DNA of 64,000 nt from a bacterium SCSIO 12696 (GCA_024397955.1 CP073744.1:2491001-2555000); one strand, 5' to 3'; counted from the first letter of the stretch, positions 47,547 to 56,806 are shown. Program-made: numbers and translations. The notes: generated from the letters alone by a model not told the origin.

Positions 47547-48023
47547 ATGAAACTAGTGGGGGTCCTTTTTTTTACTTTTTTAGGCATTCAAGCATTCGCC
47601 GAACCCGTCACCCATGTCATCGGTAATAAAAATACCCCCGATGTGTATATGACCGTTGATGCAGAATCGTCAGGCAGTACCTCCATCGGCATCTACCAAC
47701 GCACCACTGATAAGCCCTATGTCACCCTCGCCGATATTAATGGTGACGGGGTGTTTGATCTGCTTTCCTATTCCGTGCTGGATAAAAATGGCGGCCATAT
47801 TATGGAGGTGGAGGATTACGGCATGGATGGCCAGGCAGATTTTAAAACCAATATGTTCTCCGGAGCGGCATCGATTCATATCAACGGCGAATGGTACCAG
47901 TCTGTGGGTAGCACCGATGAGGATCGCTATTTTCTGATTGGTAAAAAGAAAGTGTTGGTGCGTGAGGCTGTGCACGAAATGCGCGTGGCTCATGGTTTGG
48001 TGCGCGACAGTAAGAAAGAGTAA
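47547..48023 (+). CDS. Exported hypothetical protein with EF-hand-like loop
   Basis: A 158-residue protein that starts at ATG 47547 after GGGAAG; an earlier in-frame TTG at 47529 lacks a ribosome site. Residues 1-17 form a signal peptide ending in a FAEP-type cleavage region. 'LADINGDGVFDLLSY' is a calcium-binding DxNxDGxxD loop, followed by 'VEDYGMDGQADFKTN', a second, looser copy. This suggests a small repeat protein stabilised by Ca2+ outside the cytoplasm. The function is unknown. Confidence 0.7.
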   Translation: MKLVGVLFFTFLGIQAFAEPVTHVIGNKNTPDVYMTVDAESSGSTSIGIYQRTTDKPYVTLADINGDGVFDLLSYSVLDKNGGHIMEVEDYGMDGQADFKTNMFSGAASIHINGEWYQSVGSTDEDRYFLIGKKKVLVREAVHEMRVAHGLVRDSKKE

Positions 48024-48047
48024 TAGCTTCTGCTATATGGTATTGAG

Positions 48048-48494
48048 ATGAGAACTGTGCTGTTTTCTATACTATTGATGCTCGCATGGCATGGTAGTGC
48101 TGACACTCTTAAATTTGATGATTTAATAGGCGAGTGGGAGCCAAGTGGTGAATTCCCTGCTTCAGATAATTTAGTGCTATATGAGTTTGAAGTTTTACCC
48201 TCAGGTGATGCGTTCTATAAATCCATCGGTAAAAATGGCTATTCGCTAATGTGTAAGCCAAAGAAGTCTCAATCATGGGTGTATGTTTTTGATTGCCTTA
48301 CAGATAGTGGGAAGCATTTAATTACATTGTCCTTAAGTGGCTGGTCTATACAAGGGGATACGTCTAGCTATTCGCGAGTTAAGAAACTTATGTATGGTTT
48401 TGAATATTGGCTAAGTCCGTCTATGAATGGTATTTATGGCGGTATTCCTGTGAGTTTTAAGCCTAAAACTCACACAAGCAAAAGTAGTGAATAA
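48048..48494 (+). CDS. Exported hypothetical protein
   Basis: A 148-residue protein with a signal peptide ('RTVLFSILLMLAWHGSAD') and a mature domain starting 'KFDDLIGEWEPSGEF', which resembles small lipocalin-like or beta-barrel proteins that begin with a GxW motif. Two cysteines (in 'LMCKPKK' and 'VFDCLTD') could form a disulfide. AT-rich like its two upstream neighbours. I do not recognise the family. Confidence 0.65.
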   Translation: MRTVLFSILLMLAWHGSADTLKFDDLIGEWEPSGEFPASDNLVLYEFEVLPSGDAFYKSIGKNGYSLMCKPKKSQSWVYVFDCLTDSGKHLITLSLSGWSIQGDTSSYSRVKKLMYGFEYWLSPSMNGIYGGIPVSFKPKTHTSKSSE

Positions 48495-48532
48495 ACTACT
48501 GCTTCGGATGTTAAGGGCGTAACCAGCAGTCT

Positions 48533-49399
48533 ATGAAAATCGCCCTGTACACTGGCCTTGCTCTGATTGCCTTCGCCGGTAATTCGGTGCTTTGTCGCTT
48601 GGCTCTTGACGATACCAGCATGGATGCGGGCAGTTTTACCGCGATCCGTTTGCTATCGGGCATGGCGGTGTTGCTGGTTATTCTAAAGCTGGCTAAATCC
48701 TCTGCTGGTGTAGCTCAATCGAAGGGCAGCTGGAAGGCGGCGTTTTTTCTGTTTGTTTACGCCTTGGCGTTTTCCTTTGCGTATCTCTCTCTTGAAACCG
48801 GCGTGGGCGCGTTGATTCTGTTTGGCGCGGTGCAGATCACCATGATCCTGGTGAGCCTGGCTTCCGGGTATCGTCTCCATGGGTTGGAATGGCTGGGTGT
48901 GCTGGTGGCATTTGCGGGTTTTGTGTATCTGGTGCTGCCGGACTTGGCAACGCCCACTTTTACCGGGTTTGTACTGATGGCGGTGTCGGGTATCGCCTGG
49001 GGGTTCTACACTCTGGCAGGCAAGAGTTCCGCAAACCCGCTGGCTGATACCGCCTATAATTTTTTGCGCTGTCTGCCGTTGGTGGTGGTTTTGGTGGCCC
49101 TGACTTATCAGGAGGCGGCTTTATCCCCAAGGGGTGTGCTGCTGGCAGTGGTTTCTGGTGGTGTGACTTCCGGTATTGGCTACGCCATTTGGTACGCGGC
49201 CATGGGTGGACTATCGGCGTTGCAGGCGGCGGTTCTGCAATTGCTGGTGCCGGTATTGGCTGCTGTCGGTGGTGTGATGTTTGCCGATGAAGGGATTTCC
49301 TTGCGGCTGCTGTTGTCATCGGCGTTGGTGCTTGGTGGCATCTTGGTGGTCATACTGGGTAAGCAGTATGGCAGCGATCGCTCCCGTCAGTGTGACTAG
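48533..49399 (+). CDS. EamA-family (DMT superfamily) transporter
   Basis: A 288-residue inner-membrane protein with about ten hydrophobic helices arranged as two EamA repeats; the second begins near 'FTGFVLMAVSGIAWGFYTLA'. The first helix contains 'FAGNSVLCRLAL', the typical DMT opening. Members export metabolites or amino acids, or move nucleotide sugars; the substrate here is unknown. It follows the three small exported proteins by 38 bp but differs in composition, so it may be a separate unit. Confidence 0.9.
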   Translation: MKIALYTGLALIAFAGNSVLCRLALDDTSMDAGSFTAIRLLSGMAVLLVILKLAKSSAGVAQSKGSWKAAFFLFVYALAFSFAYLSLETGVGALILFGAVQITMILVSLASGYRLHGLEWLGVLVAFAGFVYLVLPDLATPTFTGFVLMAVSGIAWGFYTLAGKSSANPLADTAYNFLRCLPLVVVLVALTYQEAALSPRGVLLAVVSGGVTSGIGYAIWYAAMGGLSALQAAVLQLLVPVLAAVGGVMFADEGISLRLLLSSALVLGGILVVILGKQYGSDRSRQCD

Positions 49400-49524
49400 A
49401 TAGGGGTGTGACTAAATAGGTAAGCTGCCTGGAACGCCATTGGCGGCTTTGTTTCGCCATAGTGTGGTTTGTGCTAGCATCGCGCGCCTGAAATCCACCA
49501 CCTCTCAATTCCCCAGGAGTTTCC

Positions 49525-51084
49525 ATGTCCAGCGTCTCTCTCGCTGCCATTCCGTCGCGCCAGTCCATTAAAAACGATTTGCTCTCTGGCTTAACTGTTG
49601 CTCTGGCGTTGGTGCCGGAAGCGGTGGCGTTTGCTTTTGTGGCGCATGTGGACCCGCTGGTGGGTTTGTACGCTGCCTTTATTGTGGGGCTGATTACCGC
49701 CGCTATTGGCGGCCGGCCGGGGATGATTTCCGGGGCCACCGGTGCACTGGCGGTGGTAATGGTGTCGCTGGTGGTGGAGCATGGAGTGGAGTACCTGTTT
49801 GCCACGGTGGTGGTGATGGGGGTGATTCAGATTCTCTGCGGGGTGCTGCGCCTGGGTAAGTTTATCCGCATGGTGCCGCACCCGGTAATGCTGGGCTTTG
49901 TGAACGGCCTGGCCATTGTGATTTTCCTGGCCCAGCTGGGGCAGATTCCGGTGCCGGAGGTGGAGTCCGGGCTATTGAGCGGTGAAGGGCTGAGTGCCCT
50001 GATGGTGTACAGCCAGTTCTGGATTATGGCCGGGTTGATTGCCCTGACGATGGCGATTATCTGGCTCCTGCCCAAACTCACCAAAGCGATTCCTGCGTCC
50101 CTGGCGGCGATATTGGTAGTGAGTCTGATGGTGATTGGGCTTTCTATCGACACCAAGACCGTGGGTGATGTGGCTTCGGTGGCTGGTGGTTTGCCGGAAT
50201 TTCATATCCCCGCAGTGCCGTTTAATTGGGACACTCTGATGATTGTGCTGCCGTATTCCATAATTCTGGCGGCCATCGGTTTGATTGAATCTCTGTTAAC
50301 TCTGACCCTGATCGACGAAGTAACCGACACTCGAGGTCGCGGTAATAAAGAGTGTGTAGGGCAGGGCGTGGCCAACACCGTCACCGGATTTTTCGGCGGT
50401 ATGGGCGGCTGCGCCATGATTGGCCAGAGTATGATCAATATTAACTCCGGCGGCCGCGGGCGTTTGTCTGGTATTTCCGCCGCGCTGTTTTTGCTGTGCT
50501 TTATTCTGTTCGCTTCCAGTCTGATTGAGCAGATTCCCCTGGCAGCGCTGATTGGGGTGATGTTTATTGTGGTGATCGGCACCTTCGAATGGTCCAGCTT
50601 CCGCATTATGCGCAAGATCCCTCGTGGCGATGCCTTTGTGTTGGTGCTGGTGTCCGGGGTGACGGTGGTGACTGACCTGGCCATTGCTGTGGTGGTGGGG
50701 GTAATCGTGTCTGCCCTGGTGTTCGCTTGGGAGCACGCCAAACATATTCGCGCGGAAATCAGCATCGATGACAACGGCTCAAAAGTCTACGATATCCACG
50801 GGCCGTTGTTCTTTGGCTCGGTGAGTAACTTTCGCGACTTATTTAGCGCCCGCACCGACCCCCAAGATGTGATTGTGGAGTTCAAAAACTCCCGTGTGTG
50901 TGACCACTCCGCTATTGAGGCCATCGATGCTTTGGCAGAGCGCTACCAAAATGCCGGTCGTACCCTGCACCTGCGTCACCTCAGCCCGGAATGCCGTCTG
51001 CTGTTGAGAAAGGCGGGCAAGCTGGTGGAGGTGAATGTTATGGAAGATCCCACCTACCATGTAGCGGATGATGCGTTGGGGTAA
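49525..51084 (+). CDS. SulP-family anion transporter with STAS domain
   Basis: A 519-residue SLC26/SulP transporter. The membrane part (about 20-400) contains the family's early '[20 protein letters not shown]' and 'GAGxxG'-type '[15 protein letters not shown]' segments. A cytoplasmic STAS domain follows (about 410-515), with '[20 protein letters not shown]' and '[19 protein letters not shown]'. SulP proteins take up sulfate, bicarbonate or dicarboxylates. The ATG at 49525 has AGGAG 6 nt upstream. It ends just before a repeat-rich gap. Confidence 0.94.
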   Translation: MSSVSLAAIPSRQSIKNDLLSGLTVALALVPEAVAFAFVAHVDPLVGLYAAFIVGLITAAIGGRPGMISGATGALAVVMVSLVVEHGVEYLFATVVVMGVIQILCGVLRLGKFIRMVPHPVMLGFVNGLAIVIFLAQLGQIPVPEVESGLLSGEGLSALMVYSQFWIMAGLIALTMAIIWLLPKLTKAIPASLAAILVVSLMVIGLSIDTKTVGDVASVAGGLPEFHIPAVPFNWDTLMIVLPYSIILAAIGLIESLLTLTLIDEVTDTRGRGNKECVGQGVANTVTGFFGGMGGCAMIGQSMININSGGRGRLSGISAALFLLCFILFASSLIEQIPLAALIGVMFIVVIGTFEWSSFRIMRKIPRGDAFVLVLVSGVTVVTDLAIAVVVGVIVSALVFAWEHAKHIRAEISIDDNGSKVYDIHGPLFFGSVSNFRDLFSARTDPQDVIVEFKNSRVCDHSAIEAIDALAERYQNAGRTLHLRHLSPECRLLLRKAGKLVEVNVMEDPTYHVADDALG

Positions 51085-51108
51085 TTGGCTTCGAGCGGCG
51101 GGCTGCGG

Positions 51109-51325
51109 GCTACGAGCAGATCGGTAGTGCTCTGCCATTCTGAGCGCAGCGAAGACAAATTGGCAGGAAAGCCAATTTGGGCGCCAAAGGCGGCCCGTAG
51201 GGTCGAGCACCATGGATGGTGCGAGTCAATCTCACAGCTAGCTGCAAGTATTGAGGTTCTTCGCTGCGCTCAGAACGACACATTGCTAATGTACTGCCCG
51301 CAGCACGAAGCCCGCTGCTCGTAGC
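51109..51325. repeat. 217-bp nested inverted-repeat (MITE-like) element
   Basis: Outer 11-bp inverted repeats (GCTACGAGCAG at 51109-51119 and its complement at 51315-51325) enclose inner 17-bp inverted repeats (51138-51154 and 51259-51275). Between them are two small hairpins, one with 8-bp stems (51157-51164 with 51171-51178). No transposase is present. Confidence 0.75.
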
Positions 51326-51565
51326 TACTAAATTACACTCAATAGCTTAAAATTGGTTAAAAAGTAACCAGTTTTTCTGTTTTTCAATCGAAGCAGCCCC
51401 TCTTATTCCAAAATCTTATAAATTTCTTAAAGTGTCTCTTTAAGTTGCGGTTGTATTATTCTGTTTTATCTTATCTTTTGTTTTTAAAATTTTCACTTCC
51501 TGAAAGATGGCGTCCAGTTCGGCGATTTTAGCCACACGTTTTTGACTTTTTGCCGCCCGGTTTCC

Positions 51566-51593
51566 TTGACTTCTCTTTTGATGAGCATATAGT
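51566..51593 (+). promoter_or_regulatory. Promoter of the mra (dcw) cluster
   Basis: TTGACT (51566-51571), a 16-bp spacer and TATAGT (51588-51593) form a good sigma70-type promoter 115 bp upstream of the mraZ GTG. The predicted start site near 51600 falls among the MraZ boxes. Confidence 0.75.
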
Positions 51594-51626
51594 GTCGTGT
51601 AGTGGCAGATTGTGGGTAATTGTGTC
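51592..51626 (+). promoter_or_regulatory. MraZ operator: four GTGKS boxes at 10-bp period
   Basis: GTGTC (51592-51596), GTGGC (51602-51606), GTGGG (51612-51616) and GTGTC (51622-51626) are spaced exactly 10 bp apart. In E. coli MraZ represses its operon by binding GTGGG-type direct repeats with this period. The boxes overlap the -10 and predicted start site, so bound MraZ should block transcription. Confidence 0.8.
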
Positions 51627-51708
51627 GTTCAAGGCCATTTTTTAACCCACTCTCTGTACAGCACCAGCAATAATTGAACAAAAAATAACCAATAAACTGG
51701 ATAAAACG

Positions 51709-52167
51709 GTGTTTCGGGGCAGCAACGACATCAACATAGATGCCAAAGGGCGCATGGCGGTACCGGCAAGGTTCCGTGATGAGCTTATGGAGCTGTGTGG
51801 CGGCCGCCTGGTGGTGACTGTCAATAATGATGTGCAGGATCGCTGCCTGCTGCTGTACCCCATGGACGAATGGATTCAGATCGAAAATAAAATTTCCCGC
51901 TTGCCTTCCCACCCTAAAGCGCGCCGTTTGCAGCGCCTGTTGATCGGTAACGCCCGCGAGGTGGAAATCGACGGCAGTGGGCGCATATTGCTACCCCCGG
52001 AGCTGCGTCAGCATGCGTCGCTGGACAAAAAAGTGCGCCTGTTGGGTGTTGGGCACCGCTTTGAGATTTGGGATGGCGGGCTGTACAGCGCCCACCACGA
52101 GGAGTGCCTGGAAGAGAGCATGGACGATCAACCCATACCGGAAGAGATGCTTTCACTGAGCCTGTAG
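51709..52167 (+). CDS. mraZ: Transcriptional regulator MraZ
   Basis: MraZ is a ring-forming DNA-binding protein that represses the division/cell-wall cluster. This 152-residue protein has two AbrB-like halves, 'INIDAKGRMAVPARFRDEL' and 'VEIDGSGRILLPPELRQH', each with the conserved DxxGR. The start codon is GTG at 51709 ('MFRGSNDINIDAKG'). Four GTG-type boxes lie 83-117 bp upstream, arguing for autoregulation. rsmH begins 4 bp after its stop. Confidence 0.96.
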   Translation: MFRGSNDINIDAKGRMAVPARFRDELMELCGGRLVVTVNNDVQDRCLLLYPMDEWIQIENKISRLPSHPKARRLQRLLIGNAREVEIDGSGRILLPPELRQHASLDKKVRLLGVGHRFEIWDGGLYSAHHEECLEESMDDQPIPEEMLSLSL

Positions 52168-52171
52168 TGGG

Positions 52172-53149
52172 ATGGACTTTAGTGGGATCGAAAGTACGGA
52201 GCCGAAAGTGATGCAACAGGGCAAAGCCGCACACACGACGGTACTGCTGGAAGAAGCAGTGGCTGCTCTCGTCACCGATCCGGACGGCACTTATATCGAC
52301 GGTACTTTTGGTCGCGGTGGTCACAGTGCCGCCATCCTCGACAAGTTGTCCTCTAAGGGTCGTTTGCTGGCGTTTGATAAAGACCCAGAGGCCATTGCCA
52401 GTGGTCGTCAGCGTTTTGCGGATGATAAGCGCCTTGAGCTGATTCACGACTCCTTCGCCACCCTTGGTGATCAGGTGGCACAACGCAATCTTACCGGCAG
52501 TGTGCAAGGTGTATTGCTGGATTTGGGGGTTTCCTCTCCGCAGCTGGATGACGACCACAGGGGCTTTAGCTTTTTGCGGGAAGGCCCGCTGGATATGCGC
52601 ATGAATACCGAGTCCGGCGAGAGCGCTGCCGAGTGGTTGGCGCGGGCCAAAGAAGATGAAATTGCCCAAGTATTAAAGGAGTACGGCGAGGAGCGCTTTG
52701 CTCGTCGTATGGCCAAGGCTATCGTCAGCGCTCGCCAGCAGCAGGAAATTACCACGACTACCCAGCTGGCAAAAATTGTTGCCGATGCTCACCCGGCCTG
52801 GGAGAAATACAAGCACCCGGCAACCCGGGCTTTTCAGGGTATTCGTATTCACATCAACCGCGAACTGGATGACCTCAAGCAGCTGTTGGAGCAGGTGCTG
52901 GATGTATTGGCGGTTGGTGGCCATCTGGTGGTGATTAGCTTTCACTCCCTGGAGGATCGCATCGTCAAGCGTTTTGTGCGCGATCAGGAGCGCGGCCCGC
53001 AACTGCCTCGCGGGGTGCCGGTACGGGATGATCCGGGTTTGCGGCGCATGAAGTCTGTGGGCAAGCCGCTCAAGCCGTCCGGTGGTGAGGTGGATGACAA
53101 TATTCGTTCCCGCAGCGCGATTATGCGCGTGGCGGAAAAGTTGGCGTAA
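52172..53149 (+). CDS. rsmH: 16S rRNA (cytosine1402-N4)-methyltransferase
   Basis: RsmH (MraW) methylates N4 of C1402 in 16S rRNA. This 325-residue protein shows the SAM-binding 'YIDGTFGRGGHSAAIL', 'GVLLDLGVSSPQLDD' and 'RGFSFLREGPLDMRMN', and the late 'VISFHSLEDRIVKRFVR'. Two starts are possible: ATG 52172, 4 bp after mraZ, or ATG 52211, where GGAG stands about 9 nt upstream. The shorter form begins 'MQQGKAAHTTVLLEEAV', closer to typical family starts. Confidence 0.96.
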   Translation: MDFSGIESTEPKVMQQGKAAHTTVLLEEAVAALVTDPDGTYIDGTFGRGGHSAAILDKLSSKGRLLAFDKDPEAIASGRQRFADDKRLELIHDSFATLGDQVAQRNLTGSVQGVLLDLGVSSPQLDDDHRGFSFLREGPLDMRMNTESGESAAEWLARAKEDEIAQVLKEYGEERFARRMAKAIVSARQQQEITTTTQLAKIVADAHPAWEKYKHPATRAFQGIRIHINRELDDLKQLLEQVLDVLAVGGHLVVISFHSLEDRIVKRFVRDQERGPQLPRGVPVRDDPGLRRMKSVGKPLKPSGGEVDDNIRSRSAIMRVAEKLA

Positions 53150-53154
53150 ATAGA

Positions 53155-53442
53155 ATGAGTCGCACAGCAAACAAAAAATCGCTCGCTTGGGTTACAGCTT
53201 CGCTGTGGCTGGCGGTGGTTGTGTCGGCGCTGGCGGTGGTGAATGTCAGCCACCAGTGCCGCACACTGTTTGCTCAACTGACTCAACTGGAGAAATCCCA
53301 CAACCAACAACAGGTGGTGTGGGGGCAGTTACTGCTGGAGCAGGCGGCTCACGGCTCTTTCAGCAGTGTCGAGCAACAGGCATCGGATAAGCTGGGTATG
53401 CGTGCGCCAATTGCCGATGACATTGTGGTGGTGCGCCCATGA
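53155..53442 (+). CDS. ftsL: Cell division protein FtsL
   Basis: FtsL is a bitopic division protein that forms a complex with FtsB and FtsQ and helps activate FtsWI. This 95-residue protein has a short basic cytoplasmic N-terminus, one membrane helix (about 11-30) and a periplasmic coiled coil ('LFAQLTQLEKSHNQQQVVWG') ending in the usual 'ASDKLGMRAP'. It lies between rsmH and ftsI, and its stop overlaps the ftsI start in ATGA. Confidence 0.95.
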   Translation: MSRTANKKSLAWVTASLWLAVVVSALAVVNVSHQCRTLFAQLTQLEKSHNQQQVVWGQLLLEQAAHGSFSSVEQQASDKLGMRAPIADDIVVVRP

Positions 53443-55202
53443 CCCGCGCCCGAAACAATCGCAGCCGCAAAAAGTTGACCATCTCTCGCTGGCGCTTCTT
53501 CTCCGTGGTGGTTTGCCTGCTGGCGTTGCCAGCACTGCTGGTGTGGCATATCGCCGGTTTGCAGGTGTTGCCGGATCAGGATCGCGGTGCTGAGTTTCTG
53601 CAGACTCAGGGTGATGCCCGTACTGTTCGAGAGCAACCTATCCCGGCTTACCGAGGGTTGATTACCGATCGCTATGGCGAGACCCTGGCCGTGAGTACTC
53701 CGGTGGCCACCCTGTGGGCTAATCCTCAGGTGTTGAGCAACGATCCGGCGGTGCTGGCTCGACTGGCCGACAAACTGGGCGTTAAAGCCAGTGACCTGCA
53801 GCAGCGCCTGAAGCGTTACGTCAATAAAGAGTTTATGTTCCTGGCTCGCCAGCTGGCACCAGCGGATGCCAAAAAAGTCATGGACCTGAAAATCGACGGT
53901 GTTCACTCCCGCCGCGAGTTCAAGCGCTATTACCCGGCTCACGAAGTGACTGCCCAGCTGGTGGGAGTGACCAATGTGGATGATCGCGGCCAGGAAGGTG
54001 TCGAGTTGGCGTTTGATGAATACCTGACCGGCACGCCCGGCGCCAAACGTGTGCTCAAAGACCTGAAAGGCAATGTGATCAAAGACCTGGAACTGATTCG
54101 TCGGGAACAGCCAGGTAAAGACGTAGCCCTCAGTATTGATCTGCGTTTGCAATATCTGGCTTACCGCGAACTCAAAGAGGCTGTGAAACGCTTTGGTGCC
54201 AAAGCCGGTTCCGTAGTGATGTTGGATGTAGCCAGCGGCGAAGTATTGGCCATGGCCAACCAGCCCTCTTTTAATCCCAATGCCAAAGGTGCGCGCTCCG
54301 CTTCTGCTATGCGCAACCGCGCCGTCACCGACCGGGTTGAGCCTGGCTCCACCATGAAGCCTTTTACCATGGTGGCGGCTCTGGAAAGTGGCAAATTTAC
54401 CCCCAGCAGCGTTGTCGATACCGGCATGGGCTACGTGCGGGTGGGGTACAAGGACATTAAAGACCCGCTGGGCTACGGCGTGTTGGATATGGCCGGTGTG
54501 TTGGCCAAATCCAGTCAGGTGGGTACGTCTAAGGTGGCGTTGGCGCTGGACCCTCATCATGTGCGCGAAGTATTTGCCCGCGGTGGCTTGGGGCAGGCAA
54601 CCGGGCTGGAATTTCCCGGTGAGATCGAGGGCTATTTGCCCGCACCACGGCGTTGGGACGATGTCACCCGTACCACCCTGGCGTTTGGCTACGGCCTCAA
54701 TGCGTCACCGGTGCAAATTGCCAAAGCTTACGCAGTGCTTGCGGCCGGCGGACAATCCCGGCCGGTGACGCTGTTAAAGAACAGTCAGCCTGCGCGCACT
54801 GAACAGGTGATTGAGCCTCAAGTGGCGCGTCAGGTGCTGGATATGATGAAAGCGGTGACTGAGCCCGGCGGCACCGGTACCCGGGCTGCTTTAACTGCTT
54901 ACCAGGTGGCAGGCAAAACGGGCACCGCTCGCAAAGTGGCCAAAGGTGGTGGCTACGACAATAACCGCCATATCGCATTGTTTGCCGGTGCGGTTCCCGC
55001 GGATGACCCCAAGTTGGTTTGCGTAGTAGTGATCGACGAGCCCACTATTGGTGAAAACCACGGTGGTGGCTCGGTGGCGGCACCGGTGTTTGCCGGGGTG
55101 ATGGCAGAGTCGCTGCGCTTGTTGCGGGTGCCGCCGGACACCGATGACAGTCAGCAGGTGACAGCCCTGAAAGAGTCGCCGCCTGACGGGGGGGCGACAT
55201 GA
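53439..55202 (+). CDS. ftsI: Septal peptidoglycan transpeptidase FtsI (PBP3)
   Basis: FtsI cross-links septal peptidoglycan with FtsW. This 587-residue class B PBP has a cytoplasmic basic start, one membrane helix (about 20-42), the N-terminal pedestal with 'RGLITDRYGETLAVSTPV', and the transpeptidase domain. The catalytic motif SxxK is STMK at 304-307 and KTG is present in 'VAGKTGTARKV'. The third motif, SSN in E. coli PBP3, reads SSQ at 358-360 ('KSSQVGTSKVAL'), an Asn-to-Gln change. The ATGA overlap with ftsL and the overlapping murE start show coupling. Confidence 0.97.
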   Translation: MTRARNNRSRKKLTISRWRFFSVVVCLLALPALLVWHIAGLQVLPDQDRGAEFLQTQGDARTVREQPIPAYRGLITDRYGETLAVSTPVATLWANPQVLSNDPAVLARLADKLGVKASDLQQRLKRYVNKEFMFLARQLAPADAKKVMDLKIDGVHSRREFKRYYPAHEVTAQLVGVTNVDDRGQEGVELAFDEYLTGTPGAKRVLKDLKGNVIKDLELIRREQPGKDVALSIDLRLQYLAYRELKEAVKRFGAKAGSVVMLDVASGEVLAMANQPSFNPNAKGARSASAMRNRAVTDRVEPGSTMKPFTMVAALESGKFTPSSVVDTGMGYVRVGYKDIKDPLGYGVLDMAGVLAKSSQVGTSKVALALDPHHVREVFARGGLGQATGLEFPGEIEGYLPAPRRWDDVTRTTLAFGYGLNASPVQIAKAYAVLAAGGQSRPVTLLKNSQPARTEQVIEPQVARQVLDMMKAVTEPGGTGTRAALTAYQVAGKTGTARKVAKGGGYDNNRHIALFAGAVPADDPKLVCVVVIDEPTIGENHGGGSVAAPVFAGVMAESLRLLRVPPDTDDSQQVTALKESPPDGGAT

Positions 55203-56806
55203 TGTCGAGTCCTCACCATCCACAGGTAACGCAAGTGAAAACGCTGGGCCAATTGCTGCCCGGCGTTGCGCTTTCTGCTGAGCAGCAACGCATAGAGGTA
55301 ACTGCGATCACTGCCGATAGCCGCCAGGTGGTGCCCGGCGGTTTGTTCCTGGCTTGCCCGGGGCTCAGTGTTGATGGCCGTGAGTTTGTGGGCCAGGCCC
55401 TGGCCGCGGGTGCCGCTGTAGTGGTTGCGGAAGCTAATAACCTGTCCGATGAATTGTCTGCAGAGCCTCGAGTGGTTGCGGTTACCGGCCTTGCACAGCA
55501 GCTGAGCGCCATTGCGGCACGCTTTTACGGTGAGCCCGCGGAGCAGGTGCAGTTGACCGGTATCACCGGCACCAATGGCAAAACCACTTGCAGTCAACTG
55601 CTGGCACAGTTGCAACAACGGCTGCTAGAGCAAAGTGGCAGCGATCAGCAGTCCGGCTTTATTGGCACCCTGGGCTATGGCCTGGTGGATGGTGAGTTGC
55701 TTGAAACCGGCATGACCACCCCGGATGCTATTAATACTCAGCAAATTCTGTCTCAGCTGCACCATGGCGGTGCCGCCAGTGTGGCCATGGAAGTGTCGTC
55801 TCACAGCCTGGAGCAGGGCAGGGTGGCGGCGCTGCCATTTCACACTGCCGTATTTACCAACTTGAGCCGCGATCACCTGGATTACCACGGCGATATGGAC
55901 AGCTATCTGGCGGCCAAGGCGCGGTTGTTTAAACAACCGGGGCTGAAGTTGGCTGTGCTTAACGGTGACGACAGTGCCAGTGACGTTATTGCTGAGCAAT
56001 TACCCAAGTCGGTGACTTGCTATCGTTTTGGTATCGATAATCCGGCTGCCGATGTGGTGGCCAGTGATGTGGTGCTCTCTGAAGAGGGTATCAGCGCTCA
56101 GGTGAAAACCCCGTGGGGTGACGGCGAGCTGCGCTCCCCGCTGTTGGCGCAATTTAACCTCAGCAATTTACTGACAGTGTTAACCGCTGCCTGCGGTCAG
56201 GGTTGGGCTCTGGATAAGGTGTTAGCGCAAATTTCCGCTTTGACGGCGGTACCTGGGCGTATGCAGCTGGTAAACGCACAGCTGGCTGGCGGTGTGCTGC
56301 ACCCGGCGGTGGTGTTGGATTACGCCCACACCCCGGACGCTCTAGAACAGGCGCTGTCGGGCTTGCGCACTCACTGCTGTGGGCGCTTGTGGTGTGTGTT
56401 TGGCTGCGGTGGCGATCGCGACAGCGGTAAACGCCCACAAATGGGCGAAGTTGCCGCGCGTTTGGCGGACTGCCCGGTGGTGACCAGTGACAACCCGCGC
56501 AGCGAAAACCCGGATCAAATTATTCTCGATATCCTGGCCGGTATGCCGGAATCCCAGGCGGTGCGTGTGGCCCCGGATCGAGCCGCGGCAATTCGTGAGG
56601 CTATTGCCTGCGCAGACGATGAAGACTGCGTGCTGATCGCTGGCAAAGGCCATGAAACTTACCAGGAAGTGCAAGGGAAGAGACTGCCGTTCAGCGATCT
56701 GGAGCAGGCCGCCCAGGTATTGATGGAAAGAGCGGCCAAACAGGCGGCGGGTGACCTGCCCATTGACCTGTCGGCAATACAACCGGGGGCTGATCGTGAA
56801 CACTGA
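55199..56806 (+). CDS. murE: UDP-MurNAc-tripeptide synthetase MurE (meso-DAP adding)
   Basis: MurE adds meso-diaminopimelate to UDP-MurNAc-Ala-Glu. This 535-residue ligase has the ATP loop 'GITGTNGKTTCSQLL', 'VAMEVSSHSLEQGRV' and, at 431-434, DNPR followed by SEN, the recognition motif for meso-DAP rather than lysine. It therefore predicts DAP-type peptidoglycan. The start at 55199 overlaps the ftsI stop (ATGA); a second ATG at 55202 is equally possible. Its 3' end overlaps murF. Confidence 0.97.
   Translation: MMSSPHHPQVTQVKTLGQLLPGVALSAEQQRIEVTAITADSRQVVPGGLFLACPGLSVDGREFVGQALAAGAAVVVAEANNLSDELSAEPRVVAVTGLAQQLSAIAARFYGEPAEQVQLTGITGTNGKTTCSQLLAQLQQRLLEQSGSDQQSGFIGTLGYGLVDGELLETGMTTPDAINTQQILSQLHHGGAASVAMEVSSHSLEQGRVAALPFHTAVFTNLSRDHLDYHGDMDSYLAAKARLFKQPGLKLAVLNGDDSASDVIAEQLPKSVTCYRFGIDNPAADVVASDVVLSEEGISAQVKTPWGDGELRSPLLAQFNLSNLLTVLTAACGQGWALDKVLAQISALTAVPGRMQLVNAQLAGGVLHPAVVLDYAHTPDALEQALSGLRTHCCGRLWCVFGCGGDRDSGKRPQMGEVAARLADCPVVTSDNPRSENPDQIILDILAGMPESQAVRVAPDRAAAIREAIACADDEDCVLIAGKGHETYQEVQGKRLPFSDLEQAAQVLMERAAKQAAGDLPIDLSAIQPGADREH

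Larger units (their letters stand above)
51085..51708. other. 624-bp gap: inverted-repeat element and mraZ control region
   Basis: The first half holds a nested inverted-repeat element (51109-51325). The AT-rich part at about 51345-51500 shows nothing I can name. The last 150 bp contain the mraZ promoter and the MraZ boxes. No open frame with a supported start was found. Confidence 0.7.

Noticed and set aside
53349..54560. 403-codon minus-strand frame opposite ftsI
   Set aside because: Shadow of the PBP3 gene; no start signal or family resemblance.
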